A DNA stretch of 54,628 nucleotides from Alistipes sp. CAG:514 (GCA_000431015.1 HF986061.1:1-54628), one strand, 5' to 3'; shown: positions 1-9,434, counted from the first letter of the stretch. The notes: generated by a model from the sequence alone, not told the origin. Numbers and translations are program-made.

Positions 1-1
1 C

Positions 2-34
2 CTCGTGAGCAAAAGCGCCTTTCCTGCTCACGAG
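2..34. repeat. 10-bp inverted repeat at the window start
   Basis: Arms CTCGTGAGCA (2-11) and TGCTCACGAG (25-34) pair perfectly around a 13-nt loop. No T-run follows directly. It may be the end of an upstream transcription unit or a small intergenic repeat; the gene it would serve lies outside the window. Confidence 0.5.
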
Positions 35-47
35 CCCCCTGCGACAG

Positions 48-83
48 CCCCTTTTTCGCGGAAGGGGGATTGAGCCGTTTTTT
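48..83 (+). terminator. Possible rho-independent terminator of an upstream gene
   Basis: CCCCTT (48-53) pairs with AAGGGG (62-67) and a run of six T lies at 78-83. The T-run is 10 nt from the stem, farther than usual, so this is tentative. Confidence 0.3.
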
Positions 84-96
84 ATGATAAAATCAC

Positions 97-104
97 TACA
101 TTTG
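97..104 (+). promoter_or_regulatory. Bacteroidetes -7 box for the M13 peptidase gene
   Basis: TACATTTG matches the TAnnTTTG -7 consensus of Bacteroidetes and sits 33 nt before the ATG at 138. No clear TTTG -33 box is seen at the expected spacing. Confidence 0.5.
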
Positions 105-137
105 CAGAACGAAGTAGAATGAATATATTCAAAGGAT

Positions 138-2156
138 ATGAAAAAAAGTTTCGTGATTATGGCTTCAGCGCTTGCTATGGCTGCATGCGGCCCTAAACAA
201 CAGGTGGAGAAGGTGCCGGCGATCGACCTGGCCAACCTTGACACCACGGTTTCTCCGGCGGTTGATTTCTATCAGTACTCGACCGGTGGATGGCAGAAGA
301 ACAACCCTCTCAAGCCAGAGTTCGCCCGTTTCGGCTCATTTGATCAGCTGAGGGAGAATAATGTGAAGAGGCTCAATGACTTGTTCGCCCAGATGGGGAC
401 CCTCAAGGCGGCGAAGGGATCTGTCGAGCAGAAGATCTCCGACCTCTACAAGCAGGGACTTGACTCCACAAGGCTGAACGCCGAGGGGGCTGCTCCTTTG
501 AAGGAATATGTCGATGAGATCTACGCGGCGGCTGACAAGGACGCTCTCGTGAAGATCATCGCCGGGCTTCATAATGTCTCCGAAAGCTCGTTCTTCGGGG
601 CTTACGTGATGTCCGACCTCGCCGACAGCGACAACCAGATACTCTATCTCGGACAGGGCGGACTCGGAATCGGCGACCGTGACTATTATGTTGAGGCTGA
701 GAACGCCGCCATCAAGGAAGGTTACCGTAACTTCCTGGCTAAAGTGTTCTCACTGACCGGAGTGGCCGAGCCGGAGAAAGCTGCCGCCAATGCTCTCGCG
801 GTCGAGGATGTCCTCGCCACCAACTCCTGGACCAGCGTTCAGGAAAGGAATATCCAGGCTCAGTACAACCCTTGCAGCACCGAGGAACTCATCAAGAATT
901 ACCCTGGCTTCGACTGGAAACTCTACTTCGAGACCAGAGGAATCGCCGACCAGCAGAAACTGATCGTCAGCGAACCTTCGTTTTTCAAGGCTTTCTGCGA
1001 ATATTTCGGCGGAGCTGACCTCGCTGTCCTCAAGGACTATGTGGCCGGCCAGCTCATCCAGGGCGCGACCGGATCTCTCAGCGATGACTTCTACACCGCG
1101 TCATTCGATTTCTTCAGCACCCAGATGTCCGGCATCAAGGAGCAGAAACCTCGCTGGAAGAGGGCCATGCAGGCTCCTAACGGCATCCTCGGCGAGGCTG
1201 TCGGCAAGATGTATGTCGCGAAGTACTTCCCTGAGTCCTCCAAGACCAAGATGCTGGATCTCGTTGATAACCTTAAGAAGGCCTTCGGCCAGCACATCGA
1301 CGAGCTTGACTGGATGGGAGACGACACCAAGGCGAAGGCTCACGAGAAACTGGACAACTTCACCGTGAAGATCGGCTACCCTGACAAGTGGAAGGATTAC
1401 TCTACGCTGGACATCGATCCGCAGAAGAGCTACTACGAGAATCTCCGCGCCGCCGGTGCCTGGTACACAGCCGACAATATGTCCAAACTCGGCAAGCCGA
1501 CCGACAAGACCGAATGGGGAATGTCTCCTCAGACAGTCAACGCCTACTATAACCCTACGACGAACGAGATCTGCTTCCCTGCGGCGATCCTCCAGCCTCC
1601 GTTCTTCAACGCTGATGCTGACGACGCCGTCAACTACGGCGGAATCGGAGTCGTGATCGGCCACGAGATGCCCCACGGATTCGACGACCAGGGACGACTC
1701 TTCGACAAGGACGGGAATATGGCCGACTGGTGGACGGCGGAGGATGCCGAGAAGTTCAACGCCAAGGCCAAGGTGCTTGTGGCCCAGTTCGACGAGGTTG
1801 AGGTCGTGCCTGGCGTACACGCCAACGGCCAGCTCTCCCTCGGTGAGAACATCGGAGACCACGGCGGACTCAGCATCGCCTACACAGCCATGAGGAACGC
1901 CATCGCCGGCAAGAACATCGGCCTGATCGACGGCTTCACCCCGGATCAGAGGTTCTACCTTTCCTACGGTGCGATCTGGGCGCAGAACGCTACCGACGAG
2001 GAGAAGGTGCGCCTTACGAAACTCGATGTCCATTCTCTTGCCGTGAACAGAGTCAACGTGTCTCTGAGGAACTTCCAGACATTCTTCGACGCTTTCGGCA
2101 TCAAGGAGGGCGATCCGATGTGGCGGCCTGAAAGCGAAAGGGTTCACATCTGGTAA
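138..2156 (+). CDS. M13 family zinc metallopeptidase (PepO/neprilysin-like), lipoprotein
   Basis: Endopeptidase predicted to act on oligopeptides from the cell envelope. Residues 1-17 form a lipoprotein signal ending in the lipobox AMAAC, so mature Cys17 would be lipidated. The N-terminal M13 domain spans roughly 30-400. The catalytic domain carries NAYYNPTTNEICFPAAILQ, the zinc motif in VIGHEMPHGFDDQGR and the downstream ENIGDHGG motif, whose Glu would be the third zinc ligand. The end, RPESERVHIW, resembles the conserved C-terminus of the family. At 672 residues it has the usual length. Odd point: the zinc helix reads HEMPH, with Pro where family members usually have Thr. It is monocistronic with its own -7 box. 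Family assignment is firm; the physiological substrate is unknown. Confidence 0.95.
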   Translation: MKKSFVIMASALAMAACGPKQQVEKVPAIDLANLDTTVSPAVDFYQYSTGGWQKNNPLKPEFARFGSFDQLRENNVKRLNDLFAQMGTLKAAKGSVEQKISDLYKQGLDSTRLNAEGAAPLKEYVDEIYAAADKDALVKIIAGLHNVSESSFFGAYVMSDLADSDNQILYLGQGGLGIGDRDYYVEAENAAIKEGYRNFLAKVFSLTGVAEPEKAAANALAVEDVLATNSWTSVQERNIQAQYNPCSTEELIKNYPGFDWKLYFETRGIADQQKLIVSEPSFFKAFCEYFGGADLAVLKDYVAGQLIQGATGSLSDDFYTASFDFFSTQMSGIKEQKPRWKRAMQAPNGILGEAVGKMYVAKYFPESSKTKMLDLVDNLKKAFGQHIDELDWMGDDTKAKAHEKLDNFTVKIGYPDKWKDYSTLDIDPQKSYYENLRAAGAWYTADNMSKLGKPTDKTEWGMSPQTVNAYYNPTTNEICFPAAILQPPFFNADADDAVNYGGIGVVIGHEMPHGFDDQGRLFDKDGNMADWWTAEDAEKFNAKAKVLVAQFDEVEVVPGVHANGQLSLGENIGDHGGLSIAYTAMRNAIAGKNIGLIDGFTPDQRFYLSYGAIWAQNATDEEKVRLTKLDVHSLAVNRVNVSLRNFQTFFDAFGIKEGDPMWRPESERVHIW

Positions 2157-2265
2157 AAGTTTCAATCGGGATAGGTCTGGAATATTCATTAGCGATTATC
2201 CGGAAGTTGTGAAGCGGCTTCAGTGGCCTGTCCCGGCACAAGCATATTCATAAAGGAATAATTTT

Positions 2266-3441
2266 TTGGACGCGTCAAGGTTCATAGCCGGACGCCTCCG
2301 TTTCGGAGGAAGGATAGCGATGGTCTCCATCGCTGTCTCTTTCCTCATTATGATTGTTTCCGTCTCCGTCTCGTCCGGCTTCAGGAACGAGATCCGGGAC
2401 GGTATTTCCGATCTTACGGGCGATGTGCAGCTGATGCCGGTGGATATGAACTACATCAGCGAGGCATCCCCGATTTCGGTCTCGCCAAGCTACCTCCCTG
2501 AGATAGAGAAGATTCCCGAGGTCAAGAGCATCACGCCCGCCGTCTATCGCGCCGGTATCGTCAAAAAAGGCGAGAGCATCCACGGAGTGCTCTTCAAGGG
2601 AACGCCGGGGGCGGTTTCCGAGGCGGATTCGGTGAAACTTGGGGTGTCCATCCCGGTCAGGCTTTCGGAAATGCTTGACCTCCAGGTGGGTGACAGGCTT
2701 CTCACCTATTTTGTAGGCGAGAAGATCAAGGTTCGCAATTTCAACATTGTCAGTGTCTACGAAGGTGTGATGGACGGCACGGACAACATCGTCGTGCTTG
2801 CGGACATGGCAGATCTCCAGAGACTTGACGGATGGTCTTCGGATGAGGCCTCGGTTCTGGAACTGACATTGGCTCCGGGGGCGAAGACCGATGCCGGGAT
2901 GCGCGCCGTTACGGACGAGGTGGGGCACATCGCGACAGCGTTGGCCGGCGAGGATGACGACATCCTGATCGCCACATCGGTGATCAGCCGCTATCCGCAG
3001 ATCTTTGACTGGCTGAACCTCATCGACTTCAATGTCCTGTTCATCCTTGTCCTGATGACAATCGTCGCCGGATTCAACATGATCTCCGGGCTTCTGATAA
3101 TGCTGTTCCGCAACATCTCCACCATAGGTACGCTCAAGTCATTGGGAATGACTGACAAATCTATCGCCAAGGTCTTCCTTCGGGTGGCTTCCGTGATCGT
3201 GTTCAAGGGAATGTTGGCCGGGAACGCCGTGGCGCTGCTTCTGTGCGGGATCCAGAAATGGACTCACGTCCTGAAACTGAACCCTGAGAACTATTTCGTG
3301 CCGTATGTCCCGGTGAGCGTCAATCTACCGGCCGTGCTTGCCGCTGACCTGCTTTCCTGGCTGGTCATCATGCTCCTGCTCCTGATCCCTTGCCTGTTCA
3401 TCTCCAAGGTCGATCCGGCTCAGACTGTCAGGACTCAATAG
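2266..3441 (+). CDS. ABC transporter permease, FtsX/LolC-E-like
   Basis: Inner-membrane permease of the FtsX/MacB fold, 391 residues. An N-terminal hydrophobic segment (about 18-38) is followed by a periplasmic MacB-type domain (about 40-245). A cluster of hydrophobic segments follows at about 255-285, 300-330 and 350-380, giving the four-helix topology of LolC/LolE. The start is TTG at 2266, preceded by AAGGA at 2253-2257; the resulting start DASRFIAGRLRF fits the typical LolE N-terminus, and no ATG lies upstream in frame. No ATPase partner is adjacent. The 3' end overlaps the opposing transglycosylase gene by 117 bp. A role in lipoprotein release is inferred from fold only. Confidence 0.85.
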   Translation: MDASRFIAGRLRFGGRIAMVSIAVSFLIMIVSVSVSSGFRNEIRDGISDLTGDVQLMPVDMNYISEASPISVSPSYLPEIEKIPEVKSITPAVYRAGIVKKGESIHGVLFKGTPGAVSEADSVKLGVSIPVRLSEMLDLQVGDRLLTYFVGEKIKVRNFNIVSVYEGVMDGTDNIVVLADMADLQRLDGWSSDEASVLELTLAPGAKTDAGMRAVTDEVGHIATALAGEDDDILIATSVISRYPQIFDWLNLIDFNVLFILVLMTIVAGFNMISGLLIMLFRNISTIGTLKSLGMTDKSIAKVFLRVASVIVFKGMLAGNAVALLLCGIQKWTHVLKLNPENYFVPYVPVSVNLPAVLAADLLSWLVIMLLLLIPCLFISKVDPAQTVRTQ

Positions 3442-4584
3442 GATTTCCCCGGCATCCACGGTCTCTCTTGCCGGCGTCAGCGCGGTGTCCGCAGGCTGAA
3501 CCTTGTATCTCGGCGTTGTGCCATTGAATATGTCGTACTGGTTCAGCACGGCCTTGACGTAGGCCATGGTCTCTCTTCCCTTGAACTTCCCGTGTCTGAC
3601 ATCCTCCACGAACTTGATGGAGTCCTGGCTCATCTGCGGCAGCACGGCGCAGAGACTCTCCCATGTGGACGGATTGACTCCTTGGGAACGTGCCAGGTTG
3701 ATGCAGTCATAGATGCGGCCTTCTCCGGCATTGTAGGCGGCAAGTGTGAACTTCACAAGTTCCTCGTTGTTCAAGGCGGTGTCTCTGAACTTGTTCTGCA
3801 GTCTGGCGATGTAGGCGGCGCCGGCCTCGATGTTCTCCTTCGGATCCAGAAGATTCTCAATGTCATAGCGGTCGGCTGTGCGAGGCATCATCTGCATGAG
3901 ACCCAGCGCCCCGCGTGGGGAGCTGGCCTGGATTCTGAACCGGGACTCGCTCCAGACCAGGGCGGCGAACAGTTTCCAGTCCCATCCGATCTTTTTAGCG
4001 TTTTCCTTGATAATCTCATCGTAGGGGCTGATGATTCCGGCCTTCTTCCTCACGCCTTTGCGGTAAGGGTTGTAGCCGTTGAAGAAACGGTCGTGGACGT
4101 AGGCATGTTCATTGGTTCCGTTGAAACTGTTCATCCAACGGATGATCTCCTTCTGCCTTCTTTTGTCGGCTTTCACCACCCAGGCGGCTTTGCCGTCCCC
4201 TATTGGAAAGGACATGACCTCTCCTTTTTCTGAATATGCCGGTGTCTCGGACGATGGCACGACGAGGATGTCGAGGCTGTCCAGAAGCAGGGAGTCCAGA
4301 TAAGGCGCGTCCGCATCGGCGAGGAAAATCATTGCGGAGTCTTTGAGGTGGGCGGCGAGGCGCTCGGTCATTTCGTAGCAGTAGCCGGTCAGGAATCCGT
4401 CCGACATCTTTTCCTGGAGCTTGATGGTGCATCTGACCGGGCTTCCGCTGAAGACGGAGCCGGACTCTTTCCGGTTGCGTCTTATCTCGCCTAATGGAAT
4501 GATTAGAAGAACCAACAAGGTTGGTATCATGTACTTGAGAAATTTCTTCGTGACTCTTTTCAATCCCATAGGCAGTGAGTGCAT
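3325..4584 (-). CDS. Membrane-anchored lytic transglycosylase, MltF-like
   Basis: Cleaves the MurNAc-GlcNAc bond of peptidoglycan. A single N-terminal transmembrane helix (about 19-33) is followed by a reduced solute-binding-like region (about 45-175) and an SLT domain (about 200-325). The SLT domain carries the catalytic Glu213 in WSESRF, then GALGLMQMMPRTA and AAYNAGEGRI. The ATG at 4584 shares its A with the TAA of the upstream porin gene (TAATG), indicating translational coupling. The last 39 codons are antisense to the end of the FtsX-like permease and encode a polar tail rich in Glu, Asp, Gln and Lys. That tail is probably not part of the fold, and no in-frame stop occurs earlier. Confidence 0.9.
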   Translation of the reverse strand: MHSLPMGLKRVTKKFLKYMIPTLLVLLIIPLGEIRRNRKESGSVFSGSPVRCTIKLQEKMSDGFLTGYCYEMTERLAAHLKDSAMIFLADADAPYLDSLLLDSLDILVVPSSETPAYSEKGEVMSFPIGDGKAAWVVKADKRRQKEIIRWMNSFNGTNEHAYVHDRFFNGYNPYRKGVRKKAGIISPYDEIIKENAKKIGWDWKLFAALVWSESRFRIQASSPRGALGLMQMMPRTADRYDIENLLDPKENIEAGAAYIARLQNKFRDTALNNEELVKFTLAAYNAGEGRIYDCINLARSQGVNPSTWESLCAVLPQMSQDSIKFVEDVRHGKFKGRETMAYVKAVLNQYDIFNGTTPRYKVQPADTALTPARETVDAGEILLSPDSLSRIDLGDEQARDQEQEHDDQPGKQVSGKHGR

Positions 4585-7325
4585 TAATTGAATCCGCCGA
4601 GTCCTCCGGCTCCACCGTCGGAACCTCTGCCGAAGCCGCCTCCGAAGCCGCCTCCGAAGCCGCCGCCTCCGCCGCTGCCAGAGCCTCCGGAAAGTCCAGA
4701 GCCGGCGTTGACCGCCTTGTTGCTCCTTGGCTGGATGTAGAAAGGCCAGTAGACCCCTAATTTTATGCAGCTCTGGGTGCGGATGTAGTGGTGGGCGCTG
4801 AAATAGTCAGCCTTGTCCATCGGCCAACCGTTCCCGATGTTCTGGATTTTCACGAATATGCACGCTCTTTTCCACTGCACGTTAACGAACCCGTCGATCA
4901 CCGGGCCGTTGCTGTACTTCTCCTCTTTCTGGTTGTGGAACGCGCCGACAGCCGGATTCCAGGCCGGAGAGTAGAACTTTGTGTTGTACCATCCTTCCGC
5001 TCCGATCTGCATCTGCATGATGTTCTTCTTTACGTCGAACTGGATGTAGAGTCTGGAGTTTATCGCCAGTTTAGGCAGCGGCAGCACATCCTCGTCGGAT
5101 GAGATCTGGAACAGGAACCTGTTGTCCAGGCGGACAGGCCCGAGCGCGAAATTCTTGTCAAGGGAAGCGCTGAGGACGCTCATCGGAGAGTTGTTCTGGC
5201 GCACCACTCCCGTGGTGTCGTAGTAGATGTTGCCGGAAAGCAGCGCGTAGCCCACCCTTGCTCCCAACTTCCATCTTGGTACGCTCAGGCCGCCTTGGAG
5301 TCTGGTGGTAGAGATCTTCCCGAAGTCATTGTCCCACCTGTAGTGGTTTGAATAGTAGTGCTGGTGGTAGTATTCAGGCTCTTCCAGCGATGTGTCGAAA
5401 TGAAGGTCAAGGGTGACCGGACTCTTTCTGGCGCGCCGGAACGGATGGAAGTCCAGTCTTGCGTTGGCCTTGACCGACATGTCGTTCATCTGGTCTCCCA
5501 GGAACACATAGTCGCCGGTGGCGTCCCAGTGGATGTAGTCTTTCAGTTGTCCCTCGACACCCGCATAGACAAAAGCCGAGTTCCACACCGTGTTGGTCGT
5601 TCCTTTCAGGAATGTCGGATCCAAGGAGCTGAAACTAAGGATCCTGTTGCCGATACCTCCGTTCAGTTTCGAGACGATCGCCTGGTCGGACCAAGGCTGG
5701 AGCCTTATGAAAACCCTGTTCTCCAGCTTCCTCACGCTGACCGAGTCGAATGAGCTGGTCGGATGATAGTTGAAGACGTTGTTGTAGAATTTCCGTCCGA
5801 CCTCGTCAGTGATCTGATCCTCATAGCTCCTTCTGAACACGGAATACTCACTGCTGTGGCCGATGAAGGCGGTCGTGACCCTGTCGTCTCCCAGGGTGTC
5901 CGCCGCCTGCCTGGACTCCCTCCTCAGGGCGACGATGCTGTCCAGGGATGCTATCATGACCGTGTCACCGGAAGCCACGATGCTGTCCCTCAGAGCCTTG
6001 TCAATCTTCTTTTCCTGGATGTTCTTGATGAAGGTGAACGGAATCCTGTACTGCTGGTCAATGAAGTAGGTGTTCCGGATCACGGAAGAGGACGCCTTGC
6101 TCAGGTAGACCGGGTACTCTCTGGCGTCGAGCGTGGTGTCCCTGACCATGGAGTTGTCGCTTGTTCCTCCGTTCTCGTTCCTCATGATCTTGTTGTGGAT
6201 GTAGCCGGCATGCATCATGTAGCGTTTGCCCAGATAGTTGGCAGAGGTGACGAAGGTCTTGTTCGCGGTCTTCTCGTTCTGCATGATACCGTTGCCGCCG
6301 AAGCGGTCATATTCAAGAGTGAGGTTCAGCTCCGGGAATATGTTCTGTGTCGTCAGGATGTGCAGGTTGTCGGACTCTTTCTGGGAGTCGGCGAAAAGGG
6401 TTCCGAAGTAGGACAACTCGGTGTAGGGAGTCTTGGTGTTGTACATCGGAAGCGTCCTGGCCGAGTAAGTCCACGCCTCGTAAGGATTGTAGAACGACAC
6501 TCCGTTCTCGCTCTCGCGGTTGAACCAGTTGTAGTGTTGGACTGCCGAGCCTGCTACACCCAACCATGTGGCGTTCACGTCCTTGCGCCGGAACGGGTAG
6601 TCGTGCAGCCAGTAGTTGTAGCTCGTGTCAGGCTCGCTGACATCCATCTTGTGGAATTCCCGCTCGTGGGTCCAGTGGATTATTCTTTTGTAGAGAAGCG
6701 AGTCCGGAAGCGCGAAGGTCTCAAGGATCCTCGGCGTGGCCTCCTTGATGCTGTCTCTCCGCGCCTTAAGGCTGTCCTTCACGTTAAGGACGCTGTCCGC
6801 GAGATGCTTCTTCAATTTCTCCTTGACCTCGAAATCGTACTTTTTCCGTTCAATCTTCGAGAGTCCGGCATACCAGGCGTCGAACTCGGCCTTCTTCCTG
6901 GCCGCCGAGTCAAGGTAGTAAAGCGAATCGACCCTCGGCCAGTCGATGGAGTCTCCCGCCGTCTTCAGGGAATCGACCACGATCCTGTGTGTCAGCGAGT
7001 CCAGGATCGCGACGTAGTACTTGTAGCGGAAAGGGTCGATGTCCTTCAGCGAGTCCGGAGGGAAGATCGTGTCTCTCGCGGTCAGGTACCGTGTCGTGTC
7101 GATCAGGGCGAGGAAATCGGAGGTGTCCTCCTTCCCCGTCACCTTGCCGATGAATTGGTTCCGATAGCGTATCGTGTCCGGTTGCAATGCTTTTTCCGCG
7201 GAGACAAATCCATAGCCGGGATCGCCGGCCAGCGGACTGTTGCCCATGCCGATGGCCTGGAGCGCGATGACGCACACCACAACCATAGGAAACCATATTC
7301 TTTTCAAAGTCTCTTTCGCTTTCAT
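4584..7325 (-). CDS. Large putative outer-membrane porin with Gly-rich C-terminal tail
   Basis: A 913-residue protein with a cleavable signal peptide (about 1-27). A charged segment rich in DSL repeats follows (about 55-220), then a long region of alternating aromatic/polar strands typical of a beta-barrel. It resembles the Bacteroidetes 'putative porin' family (Porin_10 type). The last ~38 residues are almost pure Gly/Ser/Phe (GGGFGGGFGGGFGRG), an uncommon end for a barrel, where an aromatic terminal strand is expected. It is the first gene of a two-gene operon with the lytic transglycosylase, suggesting an envelope or peptidoglycan-linked role. Transported solute unknown. Confidence 0.75.
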   Translation of the reverse strand: MKAKETLKRIWFPMVVVCVIALQAIGMGNSPLAGDPGYGFVSAEKALQPDTIRYRNQFIGKVTGKEDTSDFLALIDTTRYLTARDTIFPPDSLKDIDPFRYKYYVAILDSLTHRIVVDSLKTAGDSIDWPRVDSLYYLDSAARKKAEFDAWYAGLSKIERKKYDFEVKEKLKKHLADSVLNVKDSLKARRDSIKEATPRILETFALPDSLLYKRIIHWTHEREFHKMDVSEPDTSYNYWLHDYPFRRKDVNATWLGVAGSAVQHYNWFNRESENGVSFYNPYEAWTYSARTLPMYNTKTPYTELSYFGTLFADSQKESDNLHILTTQNIFPELNLTLEYDRFGGNGIMQNEKTANKTFVTSANYLGKRYMMHAGYIHNKIMRNENGGTSDNSMVRDTTLDAREYPVYLSKASSSVIRNTYFIDQQYRIPFTFIKNIQEKKIDKALRDSIVASGDTVMIASLDSIVALRRESRQAADTLGDDRVTTAFIGHSSEYSVFRRSYEDQITDEVGRKFYNNVFNYHPTSSFDSVSVRKLENRVFIRLQPWSDQAIVSKLNGGIGNRILSFSSLDPTFLKGTTNTVWNSAFVYAGVEGQLKDYIHWDATGDYVFLGDQMNDMSVKANARLDFHPFRRARKSPVTLDLHFDTSLEEPEYYHQHYYSNHYRWDNDFGKISTTRLQGGLSVPRWKLGARVGYALLSGNIYYDTTGVVRQNNSPMSVLSASLDKNFALGPVRLDNRFLFQISSDEDVLPLPKLAINSRLYIQFDVKKNIMQMQIGAEGWYNTKFYSPAWNPAVGAFHNQKEEKYSNGPVIDGFVNVQWKRACIFVKIQNIGNGWPMDKADYFSAHHYIRTQSCIKLGVYWPFYIQPRSNKAVNAGSGLSGGSGSGGGGGFGGGFGGGFGRGSDGGAGGLGGFN

Positions 7326-7348
7326 ATTCCCTTAAGGGTACAATCAGA

Positions 7349-7380
7349 CAAAGTTACGGTTTTTCCGCTTTTTCCACAAA
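7349..7380 (-). promoter_or_regulatory. Promoter of the porin-transglycosylase operon
   Basis: On the minus strand TTTG (7380-7377), a 20-nt spacer and TAACTTTG (7356-7349) match the Bacteroidetes -33/-7 consensus exactly. The -7 box lies about 24 nt before the ATG at 7325. Confidence 0.75.
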
Positions 7381-7417
7381 TCCCAAGCCGAGAGAAAGCA
7401 AGTTGTGATTTTTTTTG

Positions 7418-7425
7418 TATATTTA
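7418..7425 (+). promoter_or_regulatory. Candidate -7 box of the glycogen operon
   Basis: TATATTTA, a one-base variant of TAnnTTTG, lies 20 nt before the glgB start after a T-rich stretch. No good -33 box is seen. It is divergent from the porin promoter. Confidence 0.4.
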
Positions 7426-7445
7426 TAGTTGTTTTGAATAAGGTT

Positions 7446-9434
7446 ATGAAGAAGAAACTCTGGATATACGACAACGACCCGTACCTTAAGCCGTTTCAGG
7501 CGGCTATCGAGGCGCGGCACGGGAGGATTCTGGATGCGGCGGACAGGCTGACGGGCCACGGCGTGGAGGGGCTTGCCTCCAGTGTCAACAACCATCTGTA
7601 CTACGGGCTGCACAAGTGCGGGGACGGCTCATGGGTGATCCGGGAATGGGCTCCGAACGCCAACAGGATCTATCTTGTCGGCGAGTTCAACAACTGGAGG
7701 CGCACTTCGGCCTATGAGTTCAAGCCGGCGGGGAGCGGCAACTGGGAGCTGAGGCTGGATCCTCTGTTCCTCAGCCACGGAGAGCTGTACAAACTGTTCA
7801 TCGAGTGGCCTGGAGGCGGCGGGGAGAGGATCCCGGCCTACTGCACCAGACTTGTGCAGGATCCGGAGACCAAGGTCTTCTGCGCCCAGGTCTGGGATCC
7901 CGCGCGGGCATATTCATGGAAAAATGACAGGGTGCTGCGAAGGCCGCATCCGCTGATTTACGAGTGCCACATCGGGATGAGTTCCGAGGAGCGGAAAGTC
8001 TCCACTTTCGGCGAGTTCCGGGAGAACGTGCTGCCGAGGGTAAAGAGACTCGGCTACGACACCATCCAGATCATGGCTCTACAGGAGCATCCCTATTACG
8101 GCTCCTTCGGCTACCAGGTGTCCAATTTCTTCGCGCTGAGCTCGCGTTTCGGCACGCCGGAGGAGTTCAAGGAACTGGTGGACACGGCCCACGGGATGGG
8201 GATGGCTGTCGTGATGGACATCGTGCACTCGCACAGTTGCAGCAATGAGAATGAGGGCCTTAGCCTGTTTGATGGCCGCGAGGATCTCTATTTCTACAAA
8301 GGTCCGCAGGGACATCATCCGGCCTGGGGGTCCCGCTGCTTCGATTACGGCAAGGACGAGGTTGTGCGCTTCCTCCTGAGCAACTGCAAGTACTGGCTTG
8401 AGGAATATCACCTTGACGGTTTCCGTTTCGACGGTGTGACGAGCATGATTTACTGGGATCACGGCCTTGGGAAGGACTTCAACGGCTACGAACCGTATTT
8501 CGATGCGGGAGTCGATGAGAACGCGGTGACCTATCTGGGGCTTGCGAACCTGCTGGTCCGTCAGATCAGGCCGGAGGCGGTCACGATCGCGGAGGATGTG
8601 AGCGGTATGGCCGGCCTGGCGGCTCCTTTCGAGGCCGGAGGAGTCGGCTTCGGCTTCCGGATGGCGATGGGCGTGGCGGACCATTGGATCAAGTGGATCA
8701 AGGAGAAGAGGGACGAGGAGTGGAGTCCGGGAGAAATGTGGTACGAGCTGACCAACAAGCGGGCGGACGAGAGGACCATCAGCTACGCGGAGTGCCACGA
8801 CCAGGCGCTGGTTGGTGACAAAACCTTGATGTTCAGACTCGTCGATAAGGAGATGTACTTTTCCATGAATATGGATTCGAAGAATCCGGTCGTGGATCGT
8901 GGGGTCGCTCTGCACAAATTGATCCGTCTGGCCACCGTCGGCACCGCCGGTGACGGCTATCTGAATTTCATGGGCAACGAGTTCGGCCATCCGGAGTGGA
9001 TAGATTTCCCTCGGGAAGGGAACGGCTGGAGTTACGAGCACGCCCGGAGGATGTGGTCTCTCGCGGACAACGGACTGCTCCGCTACCACTGTCTCCAGAA
9101 CTTCGACAGGGCTATGATCCATCTTGTAAAACGATACGGCGCGCTTGCCGCAAGGCCTGAGCTTTTGAGGTCCGACGAAGAAAAGAAAATCTTGATATTC
9201 AAGCGTAAAAACCTTATCTTTGCACTCAATTTCAATCCAGTGGAATCGTTTGCCGACTATGCGTTTCCGGCCCCGTCCGGACGCTATGTCAAGGCGCTTG
9301 ATTCCGACGCCAAGGAGTTCGACGGATTCGCAAGGCTCGAAAACGACGGGGAACATCTGACAGTCGATGGCTGCCTGAGCCTCTACCTTCCGAGCCGTTG
9401 CGCTCTTGTGCTGATTGGGAAGAACGAAAGATAA
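7446..9434 (+). CDS. glgB: 1,4-alpha-glucan branching enzyme (GH13)
   Basis: Introduces alpha-1,6 branches into glycogen. The 662-residue protein starts at ATG 7446 (MKKKLWIYDND); the open frame continues far upstream but only as antisense of the porin. A CBM48-like N-terminal domain (about 60-170) contains VGEFNNWRRT. The GH13 barrel has the candidate nucleophile Asp329 in DGFRFDG, the acid/base Glu383 in TIAEDVSG and Asp452 in ECHDQAL. The segment FMGNEFGHPEWIDFPREGN resembles the eukaryote-like GH13_8 subfamily that Bacteroidetes use. First gene of a five-enzyme glycogen operon; 14 nt separate it from the next gene. Confidence 0.95.
   Translation: MKKKLWIYDNDPYLKPFQAAIEARHGRILDAADRLTGHGVEGLASSVNNHLYYGLHKCGDGSWVIREWAPNANRIYLVGEFNNWRRTSAYEFKPAGSGNWELRLDPLFLSHGELYKLFIEWPGGGGERIPAYCTRLVQDPETKVFCAQVWDPARAYSWKNDRVLRRPHPLIYECHIGMSSEERKVSTFGEFRENVLPRVKRLGYDTIQIMALQEHPYYGSFGYQVSNFFALSSRFGTPEEFKELVDTAHGMGMAVVMDIVHSHSCSNENEGLSLFDGREDLYFYKGPQGHHPAWGSRCFDYGKDEVVRFLLSNCKYWLEEYHLDGFRFDGVTSMIYWDHGLGKDFNGYEPYFDAGVDENAVTYLGLANLLVRQIRPEAVTIAEDVSGMAGLAAPFEAGGVGFGFRMAMGVADHWIKWIKEKRDEEWSPGEMWYELTNKRADERTISYAECHDQALVGDKTLMFRLVDKEMYFSMNMDSKNPVVDRGVALHKLIRLATVGTAGDGYLNFMGNEFGHPEWIDFPREGNGWSYEHARRMWSLADNGLLRYHCLQNFDRAMIHLVKRYGALAARPELLRSDEEKKILIFKRKNLIFALNFNPVESFADYAFPAPSGRYVKALDSDAKEFDGFARLENDGEHLTVDGCLSLYLPSRCALVLIGKNER

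Noticed and set aside
1101..2189. 362-codon open frame opposite the M13 peptidase
   Set aside because: Antisense shadow; biased, low-complexity translation.
5763..7445. Long open frame upstream of and in frame with glgB
   Set aside because: It is antisense to the porin gene, has no recognisable domain, and the conserved GlgB N-terminus begins at 7446.
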